This document shows, piece by piece, positions 1-10,229 of a stretch of DNA of 53,510 nt (positions within the stretch are counted from its first letter, which is position 1; the number at the start of each line of letters is the position of its first letter). Under the pieces are notes generated by a model. That model was not told where the DNA came from and did not search any database. It was given only the letters and a program-made list of their open reading frames with translations. The translations under genes and the position numbers were made by a program. Source of the stretch: an uncultured Myxococcaceae bacterium (lineage in GTDB: Bacteria; Myxococcota_A; Polyangia; Polyangiales; Ga0077539). The DNA lies in assembly GCA_945952225.1 (NCBI GenBank), contig CAMFHP010000051.1:1-53510 (forward strand). The letters are read 5' to 3'.

Positions 1-853
<853 letters not shown>

Positions 854-937
854 GGCGTTCGACGACCATGGTTGAGCTGTCGCGGGTTGGAAACCCGGCG
901 ACCCCCACGGCGCGCGTCGCTTCCAGCCCACGGACAC

Positions 938-966
938 TTGATTCCGACGGGGTCGGGCACGACCAT
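938..966 (+). promoter_or_regulatory. Weak candidate promoter of ctaA
   Basis: TTGATT at 938-943, then a 17-nt spacer, then GACCAT at 961-966, 11 nt before the ctaA start codon. The -35 is good and the -10 is poor (three of six consensus positions). The site lies in the divergent gap between the histidine kinase and ctaA. Confidence 0.25.
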
Positions 967-977
967 CCGCGCCGCTC

Positions 978-1913
<936 letters not shown>

Positions 1914-1920
1914 TCGCCGC

Positions 1921-3432
1921 GTGACCCCCGCCCGCGTCGTCGCGGCCCTCGGCCTCGCACTCACGGCCTGCGACGCGACGCCGTCCGTTGCGCCCGCACG
2001 CGACGCCACCGTCGACCGCACGACCTCGGCCGACACCTCCACGGCACCCGTGCGCGACGAGCGCGTCGACAGCGCCTTCGCGTCCGAGGCCACGGCCTTC
2101 GCGCCCGACGTGGCAGGTGCGACTCCGTCCGTCGATGCGCCTTCGCTCGATGCCTCCGACGCGTTCGTCACTGCACCCGACAGCGCCCTCGCAGAAGCGC
2201 CAGACGAGCATGGGGCGGTGGTGTTTCCGTACCGCGCGCCGGGGTGTGCGTACGTGCTCCGCGCGGTGAGCCCCACGGCCCGCGATGTGCGCCACCACGA
2301 GTCCGTCGAAGGCTCCGACGCGCGCCCTCGCAACGTGCATCTCACCTTCGCGGGCGACGCGAGCCGCACCGTCGCCGTGAGCTGGTCGACGGACGACACC
2401 ACGCTCGCCAGCGAGGTGCACCTCCGCGAGGCGGGAGCAGGGGCGTGGCGCGTGGTGCGCGGCTTCTCCTTCGCGTACCCCGGCGCCGACGGTCGACGGC
2501 AACACGAGGTGCACGTCTGCGGCCTCACGCCCGGACGCACCTGGGAGTACGACGTCGGCGGTGTCTCGCGCTCGCCCGTCGCGCGCTTCGTCACAGCGCC
2601 CGCGGGGCCGATGCCCGTGACCGTGCTCGTCATGGGCGACTCGCGCACCCTCGTCGACGCGTGGTCCGCGGTGGCACGCGCGGCCGAACGCGAGGGCGCC
2701 GATGTGGCCATGCTCACCGGCGATGCGGTCGATGTGGGTGCCGACCAGAGCCAGTGGGACGCGCTCTTCGACGCCGCGCCGACGTTCTGGGCGTCGACGC
2801 CCGTGCTCTGGATCCACGGCAACCACGAGGGCCTCGCGGAGCCGTATTTTGCGCAGCTCGCGCTCCCCGACCACGGCGGCGATCGCGGCGTCGAGGCGTG
2901 GTACGCGCTCACCTACGGCCCGCTCCGCGTGCTCGCGCTCAACGACTCGACGTGGGACTTCGACGACGTGGCCGTCGCGCAGGTGGCCTTCCTCCGACGC
3001 GAGCTCGCGGGCATGAACCGCGCGCAGACCCCGTGGGCCATCACCGCGCACCACACGCCGATGTACACCACGTCGAACGTGCACCTCCCGAACGCGTCGC
3101 TGCGCGGGCTGTGGGCGCCGATCTACGATGCGTTCGGCGTGCAGGCCGACCTCGCAGGGCACGTGCACAGCTACGAGTCGACGTGGGCGATGCGCGGCGG
3201 TGATGAGACGCACGACGGCGTGCGCGTCGGGCCGAGAGAGGGCACGCACTACCTCACGTTCGGCGGTGCGGGCGCGCCGCTCTACGGCTTCGTCGAGCCC
3301 GCGCCGTGGATCCGTCGGCGCGAGGCCACGCGGGGTTACGGGCTGCTGCGCGCGTCGGCCACGGAGCTCACGTGGACCGCGAAGCGCGACGACGGCAGCA
3401 CCGTGGAGCGCATCGACCTGTTGCGGGAGTGA
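1921..3432 (+). CDS. Purple-acid-phosphatase-like metallophosphoesterase lipoprotein
   Basis: The protein has 503 residues from a GTG start, chosen because it gives a complete lipoprotein signal (LGLALTAC, Cys17) just after ctaA. Residues ~18-95 are an Asp/Ala/Thr/Ser-rich tether. A fibronectin-III-like purple acid phosphatase N domain follows (HLTFAGDASRTVAVSWSTDD). The calcineurin-like phosphoesterase core shows MGDSR, TGDAVD, HGNHEG, TAHHTPMY and AGHVHSYE, the usual metal ligands. The first motif reads GDSR where the family often has GDxG. It probably hydrolyses phosphomonoesters at the cell surface. It is convergent with the aminopeptidase gene, with 3 bp between the stop codons. Confidence 0.88.
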   Translation: MTPARVVAALGLALTACDATPSVAPARDATVDRTTSADTSTAPVRDERVDSAFASEATAFAPDVAGATPSVDAPSLDASDAFVTAPDSALAEAPDEHGAVVFPYRAPGCAYVLRAVSPTARDVRHHESVEGSDARPRNVHLTFAGDASRTVAVSWSTDDTTLASEVHLREAGAGAWRVVRGFSFAYPGADGRRQHEVHVCGLTPGRTWEYDVGGVSRSPVARFVTAPAGPMPVTVLVMGDSRTLVDAWSAVARAAEREGADVAMLTGDAVDVGADQSQWDALFDAAPTFWASTPVLWIHGNHEGLAEPYFAQLALPDHGGDRGVEAWYALTYGPLRVLALNDSTWDFDDVAVAQVAFLRRELAGMNRAQTPWAITAHHTPMYTTSNVHLPNASLRGLWAPIYDAFGVQADLAGHVHSYESTWAMRGGDETHDGVRVGPREGTHYLTFGGAGAPLYGFVEPAPWIRRREATRGYGLLRASATELTWTAKRDDGSTVERIDLLRE

Positions 3433-3435
3433 CGG

Positions 3436-6144
3436 TCAGCGACGGGCGGAGAACACGGGCGTGGCGCGCGACGATTCGCGAGCGCGCACTGCGGCGCAGG
3501 TGCGGGCCGCGGCGGCCGTGAGCCGGAGCTGACGGGCCGCGCCCTCGATGGTGCCCACGCGCTCGTCGAGGAAGCGCTCGGCCTCGCGGATCGCGTCGTC
3601 GTCGCAGAGGCCGCCGAGCGCTCCGACGAGCGCGCGGGTGTTGCGGCCGAGGCGCGCGGTGAGGGCGTCGGCGTGTTCGCGCGCCCAGGTGAGCAGCAGC
3701 GCGCGCGCGGCGGGCGAGGCGTTCGCGCGACCGAAGAGCACGCGGAGATCCTGCACGCGGATGGTGTCGGTGAGCGCGAGGTCGTAGGCGCGGCGCACGA
3801 GCGCGGGGTCGTCGAAGCTCACCAGCGCGTGGAGGATCAACGCGCGATCCTGCGGGGTGTTCTCGGCGCGCGCGAGCATCGCCTGGAGCGCTTCGAAGCG
3901 CGCCGCGTTCGCACGTCGCGAGGCCACGGGGAGGGCGACCGCCGCGGTGTCTCCCTCGACGCTGCGCGGTTCGCGCATCCAGCGTTCGGCGGCGGCCTCA
4001 CACGCCGCGCGCACGGGGGCGTCGTCGGTGAGCATTCCGAGGGCCGAGAGCAGCGTGCGTCGCAGCTCGCGGCGCGCCTCGTCGTCGTGGGCGGCGGGGG
4101 TGATGCCGACGGCGCGCATCCGCGGCGCGAGGAGTCGTTGCACCCACGCGCGAAAGGCCGGTCGCGCCTCGTCGGTCACCAGCGCGCGCTCGACGCCGAA
4201 GAGGTGCGACACCGCGCGCTCGGCCACGCGGTCGTTGCGGTCGGCCGAGAGCCGCGCGAGCGCGTCGAGCCAGGTGGGCGCGTCGACGAGGCCGGGCTGA
4301 AGCTGCGCGTCGAGGTTCGAAAGCAGGTCGAGCTTCTCGACCGCCGAGAGCGCGTCGGGCGCGGCGAGCAGCGCGCGGAGGTTCTCGGGCGTCACGCGCG
4401 ACCAGTAGTACCCGCGGGCGTCGACATCGGGCGCCACCCACGCGGGACACACCCCCGCGGGCGCTTCGAGCGCGTACGACTGCGAGGCCTCGTCGAGGGC
4501 CACACACTGCACGTGCGGTCCGTTGGCGAGGGGGTAGCGCACGCACACGGGCAGGTGCCACGGCGCCTCGGCGGCGGCGTCTCCCGCGGTCGCGCGGTAG
4601 CGCTGTTGCGCGAGCGTGAGTCGGGCCACGGCGCCGGGCGCGCACTGCACCGCCACGTCGATGCGCGGAACGCCCGCGCGGTCGAGAAAGCTCTGCGCGA
4701 TGGGGCGCACGTCGCGTCCCGCGGCGGTGGTGAGCGCGTCGAGCAGGTGGTCGGCGGTGGCGTTGCCCCACGCGTGGGCGTTGAGGTACGCGCGCACGCC
4801 GTCGCGAAAGGCGGTCTCGCCCATCCACGCTTCGAGCATGCCGAGCACCGCGGCGCCCTTCTCGTACGTGGTCGCGTCGAAGCTCGCGATGGCGTCGCTC
4901 GTCGAGGTGACCGGCGAGCGGATCGGGTGCGCACCCTCAAGGCTGTCGGCTTCCCGCGCCCACGCCGCGCGGTTCACCGCTTCGAACTCCGCGCCGAGGT
5001 CGGGGCGCCACGTGCGAATCACGCGCATCGCGGCCCACGTGGCGAAGCCCTCGTTGAGCCAGAGGTCGTTCCACCAGGCCATGGTCACGAGGTTGCCGAA
5101 CCACTGGTGCGCGAGCTCGTGGGCGATGATGCTGTAGACCCCGGCCTTCGCACGTGACGAGGCGTGCGCGGGGTCGACGAGCAGCGACGTGTCGCGAAAG
5201 GTGATGAGCCCCGGGTTCTCCATCGCGCCGGGGCCGAAGTCGGGCACGGCCACGAGGTCGAGCTTGGGATACGGGTACGGCCGGTCGAAGTACGCGCCCA
5301 GCACCGCGAGGTGGGCCGCGGCGGTCTCGGCGCCGAGACGTCCGAGGGCCGAGCGTCCGCGCACGGTGGCGACGCGCACGGGCACGGGCTCGCGCGGTCC
5401 CTCGTAGAACTCGAAGGGCCCCGCCGCGAAGGAGACCAGGTATGTGGGCATCGGCTGCGACGTGGCGAAGCGCGTGGTGCGCGTGTGCGCGTCGGCGTCG
5501 TCGGTGTGCGCGAGCTCGGGCATGTTCGCGAGCGCCACCATCGTGTCGGGCGTGGTGATCGTGACGTCGAAGGGAACCTTGAAGCCCGGCTCGTCGAAGC
5601 ACGGAAACGCCCTGCGCGCGTCGGTGGGTTCGAAGTCGCTGAAGGCGTACCAGTCGTCGCCGACGCGCGTGCGAAAGGCGCCGCGAAGCTCCGGGGTGAA
5701 GCTCCCTGCGAAGCGGAGGTCGAGGCGCGCATGGCCCGCGGCGAGGGGCTCCTCGGCGGTGAGCACGAGCTCCTCGTCGGCCTCGCGTCCGCCGGCGGCG
5801 CGGCGTGTGGTGGCGGTGAGCGTGAGGGCGTTGCGACCGCTGAAGGCCGTGGCCGAGGCGAGGGTGAGACCCCGCGCGTGGAGCACCACCGCGCGCGTCG
5901 CCGCGGGCACCTCGACGTCGATGCGCACGCGGCCCGTGTACGTGGGCTCGCGGGGGTCGAGGGTGAGCGCGAGGTCGTAGCGCGTGGGGGTTGCGAGGTT
6001 CGGGAGCCGTCCCGTGGCGAGCGGTTCGGGCGCGGTCACCCCCGCGTCGGCGCGCGCGGCGCTCGCGGTCGGACGCGCGCGCGGCGGCGGTGACGACGAG
6101 CACGCAGCGAGGGCGACCAGGAGCGCGAGGAGCGGGCGTTTCAT
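3436..6144 (-). CDS. M1-family metallo-aminopeptidase lipoprotein
   Basis: The 902-residue protein starts with a lipobox (LVALAACSS, Cys15), so it is probably anchored in a membrane facing the periplasm or surface. The exopeptidase signature GAMEN is present (GPGAMENPG). The zinc site HELAHQWFGN is followed by NEGFATW, giving the HExxH-x18-E ligand set of gluzincins. The N domain is the beta-rich M1 type; the last ~350 residues are helical (ERAP1-like C domain). It would release N-terminal amino acids from peptides and may serve predatory or saprophytic nutrition, which is inference. A truncated hemoglobin gene lies upstream on the same strand. Confidence 0.93.
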   Translation of the reverse strand: MKRPLLALLVALAACSSSPPPRARPTASAARADAGVTAPEPLATGRLPNLATPTRYDLALTLDPREPTYTGRVRIDVEVPAATRAVVLHARGLTLASATAFSGRNALTLTATTRRAAGGREADEELVLTAEEPLAAGHARLDLRFAGSFTPELRGAFRTRVGDDWYAFSDFEPTDARRAFPCFDEPGFKVPFDVTITTPDTMVALANMPELAHTDDADAHTRTTRFATSQPMPTYLVSFAAGPFEFYEGPREPVPVRVATVRGRSALGRLGAETAAAHLAVLGAYFDRPYPYPKLDLVAVPDFGPGAMENPGLITFRDTSLLVDPAHASSRAKAGVYSIIAHELAHQWFGNLVTMAWWNDLWLNEGFATWAAMRVIRTWRPDLGAEFEAVNRAAWAREADSLEGAHPIRSPVTSTSDAIASFDATTYEKGAAVLGMLEAWMGETAFRDGVRAYLNAHAWGNATADHLLDALTTAAGRDVRPIAQSFLDRAGVPRIDVAVQCAPGAVARLTLAQQRYRATAGDAAAEAPWHLPVCVRYPLANGPHVQCVALDEASQSYALEAPAGVCPAWVAPDVDARGYYWSRVTPENLRALLAAPDALSAVEKLDLLSNLDAQLQPGLVDAPTWLDALARLSADRNDRVAERAVSHLFGVERALVTDEARPAFRAWVQRLLAPRMRAVGITPAAHDDEARRELRRTLLSALGMLTDDAPVRAACEAAAERWMREPRSVEGDTAAVALPVASRRANAARFEALQAMLARAENTPQDRALILHALVSFDDPALVRRAYDLALTDTIRVQDLRVLFGRANASPAARALLLTWAREHADALTARLGRNTRALVGALGGLCDDDAIREAERFLDERVGTIEGAARQLRLTAAAARTCAAVRARESSRATPVFSARR

Positions 6145-6181
6145 GCGGGGCGCGTAGAATCGTCGCTCCGCGGCGCGGCGG

Positions 6182-6583
6182 TCAACCGGGCGTGTTGCGC
6201 ATGAAGTCCGCGAGGTCGGCGAGCTTCTGGTCGAGGAAGCTCCGCATGGGTTCGTTCACCCCGTTGCGGTCGAGGGCCGCGCGCATGCAGCGCATCCACG
6301 CGTCGCGTCCGCCGGTGTCGACCCTCACGTTGCCGTGGCGCATGCGGAGGCGCGGGTGACCGTAGCGTTCCATGTACGTCTGCGGTCCGCCGAGCCAGCC
6401 GATGAAGAACAGGGCGAAGCGCTCCTGGGCTTCGGCGGCGACGGTGCCGTCGGGGTTGTGCTGATGGAGTCGGGCCAGCGCGGGCTCGTCGCGGGCCATC
6501 ACGTCGTAGAAGTCGCGCACGATGGCGCGCACGACGGCCTCGCCGCCCAGGGCCTCGTAGGGAACCGTGATGCCTTCGCTCAT
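6182..6583 (-). CDS. Group II truncated hemoglobin (GlbO-like)
   Basis: About 133 residues from ATG 6583. A longer frame to 6646 adds an Arg-rich extension absent from globins, so I prefer the internal start. Recognisable positions are the B10 Tyr in RDFYDVM, the group II loop FFIGWLGGPQTYMERYGHP, the proximal F8 His in RLRMRH, and Trp G8 in RDAWMRCM. This set is diagnostic of group II (O-type) 2/2 globins, which bind O2 and act in oxygen or NO chemistry. It is co-oriented with the aminopeptidase gene downstream (38 bp gap) and the DUF4105 gene upstream. Confidence 0.9.
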   Translation of the reverse strand: MSEGITVPYEALGGEAVVRAIVRDFYDVMARDEPALARLHQHNPDGTVAAEAQERFALFFIGWLGGPQTYMERYGHPRLRMRHGNVRVDTGGRDAWMRCMRAALDRNGVNEPMRSFLDQKLADLADFMRNTPG

Positions 6584-6623
6584 GGGCCGCTGCGCTACCG
6601 CGACGCGACCGCCGCGACAAGCG

Positions 6624-7760
6624 TCAATGCTGCGCGCGCGGCGCACCTTCGAACGCCCACGGAGCCATCACCGCGGCCACCACGAGGCACGGGAGGAGCA
6701 GGGGTTGCGGTGTGATCCCCGTCGCGCTCGCGAGCGAGGCCAGCAGCGCCATCGCGAGGCGCACGCGGGCGTACACGGCGCGAGAACGTCCGCGCAGAAA
6801 CGGAAGCGCGAGGTCCGTCGGGAGCAGCACGGCGCGGAGGTCGTTCGTCGAGAGCTCGGGGAGCGACGACGCGAGGGAGAGCGTCCACACGACGAGACCC
6901 GCGAGGCCCAGGAGTGCGCCGCCCGCGATGCACGCGACGGTGCGCGTGCGGGCGTGGACCGCGAGCGCGGCGAGGGTGACCGCGAGCGCGAGGAGCCCAT
7001 GACGGCCGCGTGCGGGGTCTCCGCGGGGGGGGGCTCCGCGGCGTGTGTAGACCGCGTCGGGGCGAGCGCCGAGCGCGCGGTGCACCTCGTCGCGCAGCAC
7101 CGCGGGCAGGAACATCGCCTCCCAACGCGTGGGCCGCGCATCGAGGGGACGGCCCAGCAGAAGCTCGCCCGCCACGAGGAGCGACGCGTCGCTGGAGAGT
7201 CCGTCGAGCACGAGCGCGCGCCACGTGGGGCCGTGCGGAAAGGCCGTTCCGCGCGAGAGGGCGCCGTGGGTGACCGCGTCGAGGTGGTCGCGGAGCCGCG
7301 TGGTGCAGTTGTCGCGAAAGTGGTGGTAGACGTACGACCGCGCGTCGGTGGTCACATCGCGCAGGAGCCTTGTTTCCAGGGCTTCGAGCGCGTCGGGAGG
7401 GAGCGTGATGCGCTGGCGGTACACCGTGCGGTCTTCGCCCTCGGCGCCGTACCAGGCCACCATGCGGTCGAGGGGCGCGAGCGACACCCAGAAGCGCGCG
7501 CGGCCGCGGAGCACGTTCCAGGTGAGGGGAACGGGCGTGGAGAAATCCGTGGTGCCGTAGTTGTAACAGCGACCCTCGGGGCTCGCGGCGTCGCGCACGC
7601 AGAGGGCCGCGTGGCCGAAGCGCGAGAACACATCGCGGCCCGGTCCCATGGTGTAGAGCTCGACGGAGGGGAGCGGCTGTGAGTGGGCGCGCGAAGGATG
7701 CGCGAGTGCGGTGAGGCAGAGGGCGACGAGCGGGGTGTACGAGCGTGCGCGCAGAGGCAT
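6624..7760 (-). CDS. DUF4105 (Lnb N-terminal periplasmic domain) membrane protein
   Basis: The 378-residue protein has a signal peptide (cleavage near SRAHSQ). The N-terminal ~230 residues match the DUF4105/Lnb N-terminal periplasmic family: RFGHAALCV, RCYNYGTTDFS and the hallmark HHFRDNCTTRLRDHL, with His and Cys that suggest an NlpC/P60-like papain fold. The C-terminal third holds three or four hydrophobic helices. The fused apolipoprotein acyltransferase part known from Lnb is not evident. Function is unproven; a cell-envelope thiol hydrolase or transferase is a reasonable inference. It sits 53 bp after the diacylglycerol-kinase-like gene and may be cotranscribed with it. Confidence 0.82.
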   Translation of the reverse strand: MPLRARSYTPLVALCLTALAHPSRAHSQPLPSVELYTMGPGRDVFSRFGHAALCVRDAASPEGRCYNYGTTDFSTPVPLTWNVLRGRARFWVSLAPLDRMVAWYGAEGEDRTVYRQRITLPPDALEALETRLLRDVTTDARSYVYHHFRDNCTTRLRDHLDAVTHGALSRGTAFPHGPTWRALVLDGLSSDASLLVAGELLLGRPLDARPTRWEAMFLPAVLRDEVHRALGARPDAVYTRRGAPPRGDPARGRHGLLALAVTLAALAVHARTRTVACIAGGALLGLAGLVVWTLSLASSLPELSTNDLRAVLLPTDLALPFLRGRSRAVYARVRLAMALLASLASATGITPQPLLLPCLVVAAVMAPWAFEGAPRAQH

Positions 7761-7813
7761 CGGGCGAGAAAGCGCGACGGGGTGAGACGATTCCCGAGGC
7801 GTGAGAAGACGCG

Positions 7814-8863
7814 TCAGGGAACGGCGAGCGAGAAGGGCCGACCGAGCGACGCGTGGAGCTCGGTGATGCGGTAGAAGACCTCGCCGTCGAGCACGGGGTT
7901 GATCTCTTCACCGGGCTCGCAGCGCACGTCGAGGGTGCGCGCCGGACCGTCGAGCGCCTGGCTCAGCGCAGACTGCACCGAGCGTCCCGCCATGAGTCCG
8001 GGCATCGCGCGGAACATCTCTCCGACGCCCACGTGGCCCGCGTGCACGTGCATGCGCCCTTCGCCCGCCGAGGGAAACACCCGCAGGATGCCCGCGAGGT
8101 TCACCGGCACCGCGGCCACGTGGAGCACCGTGTGTTCGCGCAGGGGCGCTCCATCGGCGCCGCGCATCACCTCGCCGTCGACGCGCACCTCGGCGCGCAA
8201 CGGACGCAGAAACTCATGCTCCGCGCGGCTCACGAAGTCGGGCTTGAGCCCCGCGAGCGGGCCGCGCATCACGGTCTGCGTCACGCCCGCACCGAGCGCC
8301 GCCGCAAGGAGCTTCGCGATGCGCGGGCCGCCGTACTCCTTGTTGCCGCGGTAGAGCGGGCCGAAGAAGTTGGCCCCGAAGCCCGCGAGCGCGCAGCCGA
8401 AGCCCACGCGTCGCCACTCGCCCTGCTCGTCGCCGTACTCCGTCTGGCGCCCGTGAAACTCCACGGCGGGCACGTCGACGGTGGGCACCTCGCGGCTCTC
8501 GGAGACCGCCGCGGCGAGGCGTGCGACCACCTCCTGCGGCGTGCCTTCGAGGCCGATGGCCTTCGCGACGAAATCAATGGTTCCCCCGCCCGTGGGCACA
8601 TACGTGGCGATGGTCGCCGCGCGCTGCGGGCCGAAGTACCGGATGGCTTCGTTGATCATCCAGTGGAGCGCGCCGTCGCCACCGTCGGCGACCCAGTAGC
8701 GCCGCCCCTCGTCGGCGAAGCGACGGAGCGCGGGCACGATCGAGTCGACGCTCGGGGTCTCGACCACGATGCCGTGGCGCCCGAGGATCTTTTCGAAGCG
8801 CCGCACGCGCGAGGGCTTGTGGCGGTTCTTGCGGGAGTTGGGGTTGACGATGAGTCCGATCAT
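7814..8863 (-). CDS. Diacylglycerol/sphingosine kinase-like lipid kinase (DAGK catalytic domain)
   Basis: About 349 residues from ATG 8863. The frame extends upstream to 9001 but overlaps the OmpA gene there, and MIGLIVNPNSRK is the usual N-terminus of the family. Key motifs are IVNPNSRKNR, the GGDGT-like nucleotide site VADGGDGALHW (Ala in place of Thr) and PTGGGTIDFVAKAIG. The C-terminal beta-sandwich includes a lipid-site-like stretch. The expected reaction is ATP-dependent phosphorylation of a lipid hydroxyl; the substrate cannot be told from sequence. It is co-oriented with the OmpA gene upstream (40 bp gap). Confidence 0.85.
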   Translation of the reverse strand: MIGLIVNPNSRKNRHKPSRVRRFEKILGRHGIVVETPSVDSIVPALRRFADEGRRYWVADGGDGALHWMINEAIRYFGPQRAATIATYVPTGGGTIDFVAKAIGLEGTPQEVVARLAAAVSESREVPTVDVPAVEFHGRQTEYGDEQGEWRRVGFGCALAGFGANFFGPLYRGNKEYGGPRIAKLLAAALGAGVTQTVMRGPLAGLKPDFVSRAEHEFLRPLRAEVRVDGEVMRGADGAPLREHTVLHVAAVPVNLAGILRVFPSAGEGRMHVHAGHVGVGEMFRAMPGLMAGRSVQSALSQALDGPARTLDVRCEPGEEINPVLDGEVFYRITELHASLGRPFSLAVP

Positions 8864-8903
8864 GCGCGCTGCGGCGGGTGGTACTCCGCGCGGCGCGCGA
8901 GGG

Positions 8904-10202
8904 TCAACGAACGGACGGCGCGAGGTCGGTGAGGGGATGATCCGCGAGCGTCCACGCGCCCGTGGGTGCGGCGGGTGCAGCGCCCTCGATGGAGAAATCA
9001 ATGCGTCGGTTGCGCGCGCGTGTGACCTCGTCGTGCGGGCGTTCGAGCGGGCGCAGATCGCCGAGGCCCACGGCCACGAGGCGCTCGCGCTCGACCCCGT
9101 TGTCGGCGAGAAAATTCACCACGGCCACGGCGCGACGGAGCGAGAGCTCAAACCCGTGACGGCGCGTGCCGCGGTCGTCGGCGTTGCCCTCGACGCGGAG
9201 CCTCCGCACCTCGGGATGTTCGAGGAGGTACTGCGCCACGGCCCGCAGCGGCGCGAGCGAGTACGTGGGGATCGTCGCGCGGTCGCTCGCGAAGTACACG
9301 CGCTGCCTCAGTCGTAGCGAGCCCTCGCTCACGGTGACCACCTCGGGCGAGGCGGGCGGCGTGTCGGGGCAGCCGTCTTCGTCTTCGAATCCGTTGGGCG
9401 TCTCGGCCTGGTGGGGGCAGCGGTCTTCGGAGTCGGGGAGGTTGTCGCCGTCGTCGTCGAGGTCGGGGCAGCCGTCTTCGTCCTGGTGTCCGTCGTGGTC
9501 TTCGACCACCTCGGGGCACGCGTCGACGGGGTCGGGCACGCCGTCGTAGTCGCTGTCGACGGCGTTGTCGCTGTTGATGGCGAGGAGCGTTCCGGCGCGG
9601 GTGCGCGGCGGCGGCGAGGGCCTCACCGCGAGCGTGAGCCCGAAGGAGACGTAGTGCGCGTCGGCGTTGTAGTCGTCGCCCTTCGTGGGGTCGTCGGGTT
9701 GAACGATGTGCCAGTAGCGCACGACGGGACCGAGCGAGAGGTAGCGCGTGACGGCGATCTCCCAGCCGAGGCCCACGTCGAAGCCGAAGCGGTACGTGTC
9801 GTTGCCCGTGGCCGAGAGGCCGCCGTTGAGGTCGACGAAGAGGCGTCCCTCGGGGCGCACCGTGCGAGGTTCGAAGCGCAGTCCCGCGGTCCACGTGGCG
9901 GTGACGTTCGCACCGGGTCTGTCGGACGAGAGCGGCGGAAAGATGCCCGTCGAGGCCGACACCTGCGTCGAGAGCGGACCCCACAGCGAGAGCCCCACAC
10001 GCGCGGCGCCGAAGACGCCGAAGCCGAAGTCGTTGCTCTGCGGCTCGCCGAGCACGTGCGAGAGCAGCAGCTCGCCCCGCAGCGTGAGCCGTTGCGCGAA
10101 GGGAACGGCCTCTGCGCGGCGCGGTGTCGCGAGGGTCGCGACGAGGGCTGCGGCGAGGGCGAATCCGCGCGTGCGCGTGGCTGCCGTGAGTTTCGTTCCC
10201 AT
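8904..10202 (-). CDS. OmpA-family outer membrane protein with TSP3 calcium repeats
   Basis: 432 residues from ATG 10202; the frame is open further upstream but only antisense to the neighbouring gene. A signal peptide (ALVATLATPRRAEA) leads into a ~200-residue beta-barrel-like N domain. Next come Asp-rich thrombospondin type 3 repeats (DSDYDGVPDPVDACP, DDDGDNLPDSEDRCP, DEDGCPD), which bind calcium. The OmpA C domain ends the protein (RLRVEGNADDRGT, NRRIDFSIEG) and should bind peptidoglycan. This domain order is common in Myxococcota. It is divergent from the GDSL lipoprotein, with only 27 bp between starts. Confidence 0.9.
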   Translation of the reverse strand: MGTKLTAATRTRGFALAAALVATLATPRRAEAVPFAQRLTLRGELLLSHVLGEPQSNDFGFGVFGAARVGLSLWGPLSTQVSASTGIFPPLSSDRPGANVTATWTAGLRFEPRTVRPEGRLFVDLNGGLSATGNDTYRFGFDVGLGWEIAVTRYLSLGPVVRYWHIVQPDDPTKGDDYNADAHYVSFGLTLAVRPSPPPRTRAGTLLAINSDNAVDSDYDGVPDPVDACPEVVEDHDGHQDEDGCPDLDDDGDNLPDSEDRCPHQAETPNGFEDEDGCPDTPPASPEVVTVSEGSLRLRQRVYFASDRATIPTYSLAPLRAVAQYLLEHPEVRRLRVEGNADDRGTRRHGFELSLRRAVAVVNFLADNGVERERLVAVGLGDLRPLERPHDEVTRARNRRIDFSIEGAAPAAPTGAWTLADHPLTDLAPSVR

Positions 10203-10229
10203 GCGCGGCCGATGGTATACGCAAGGCCC

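Noticed and set aside
6155-6185. Minus-strand TTGACC with GATTCT 18 nt downstream before the aminopeptidase
   Set aside because: The -35 is good but it overlaps the hemoglobin stop region and the -10 is ambiguous; not strong enough to list.
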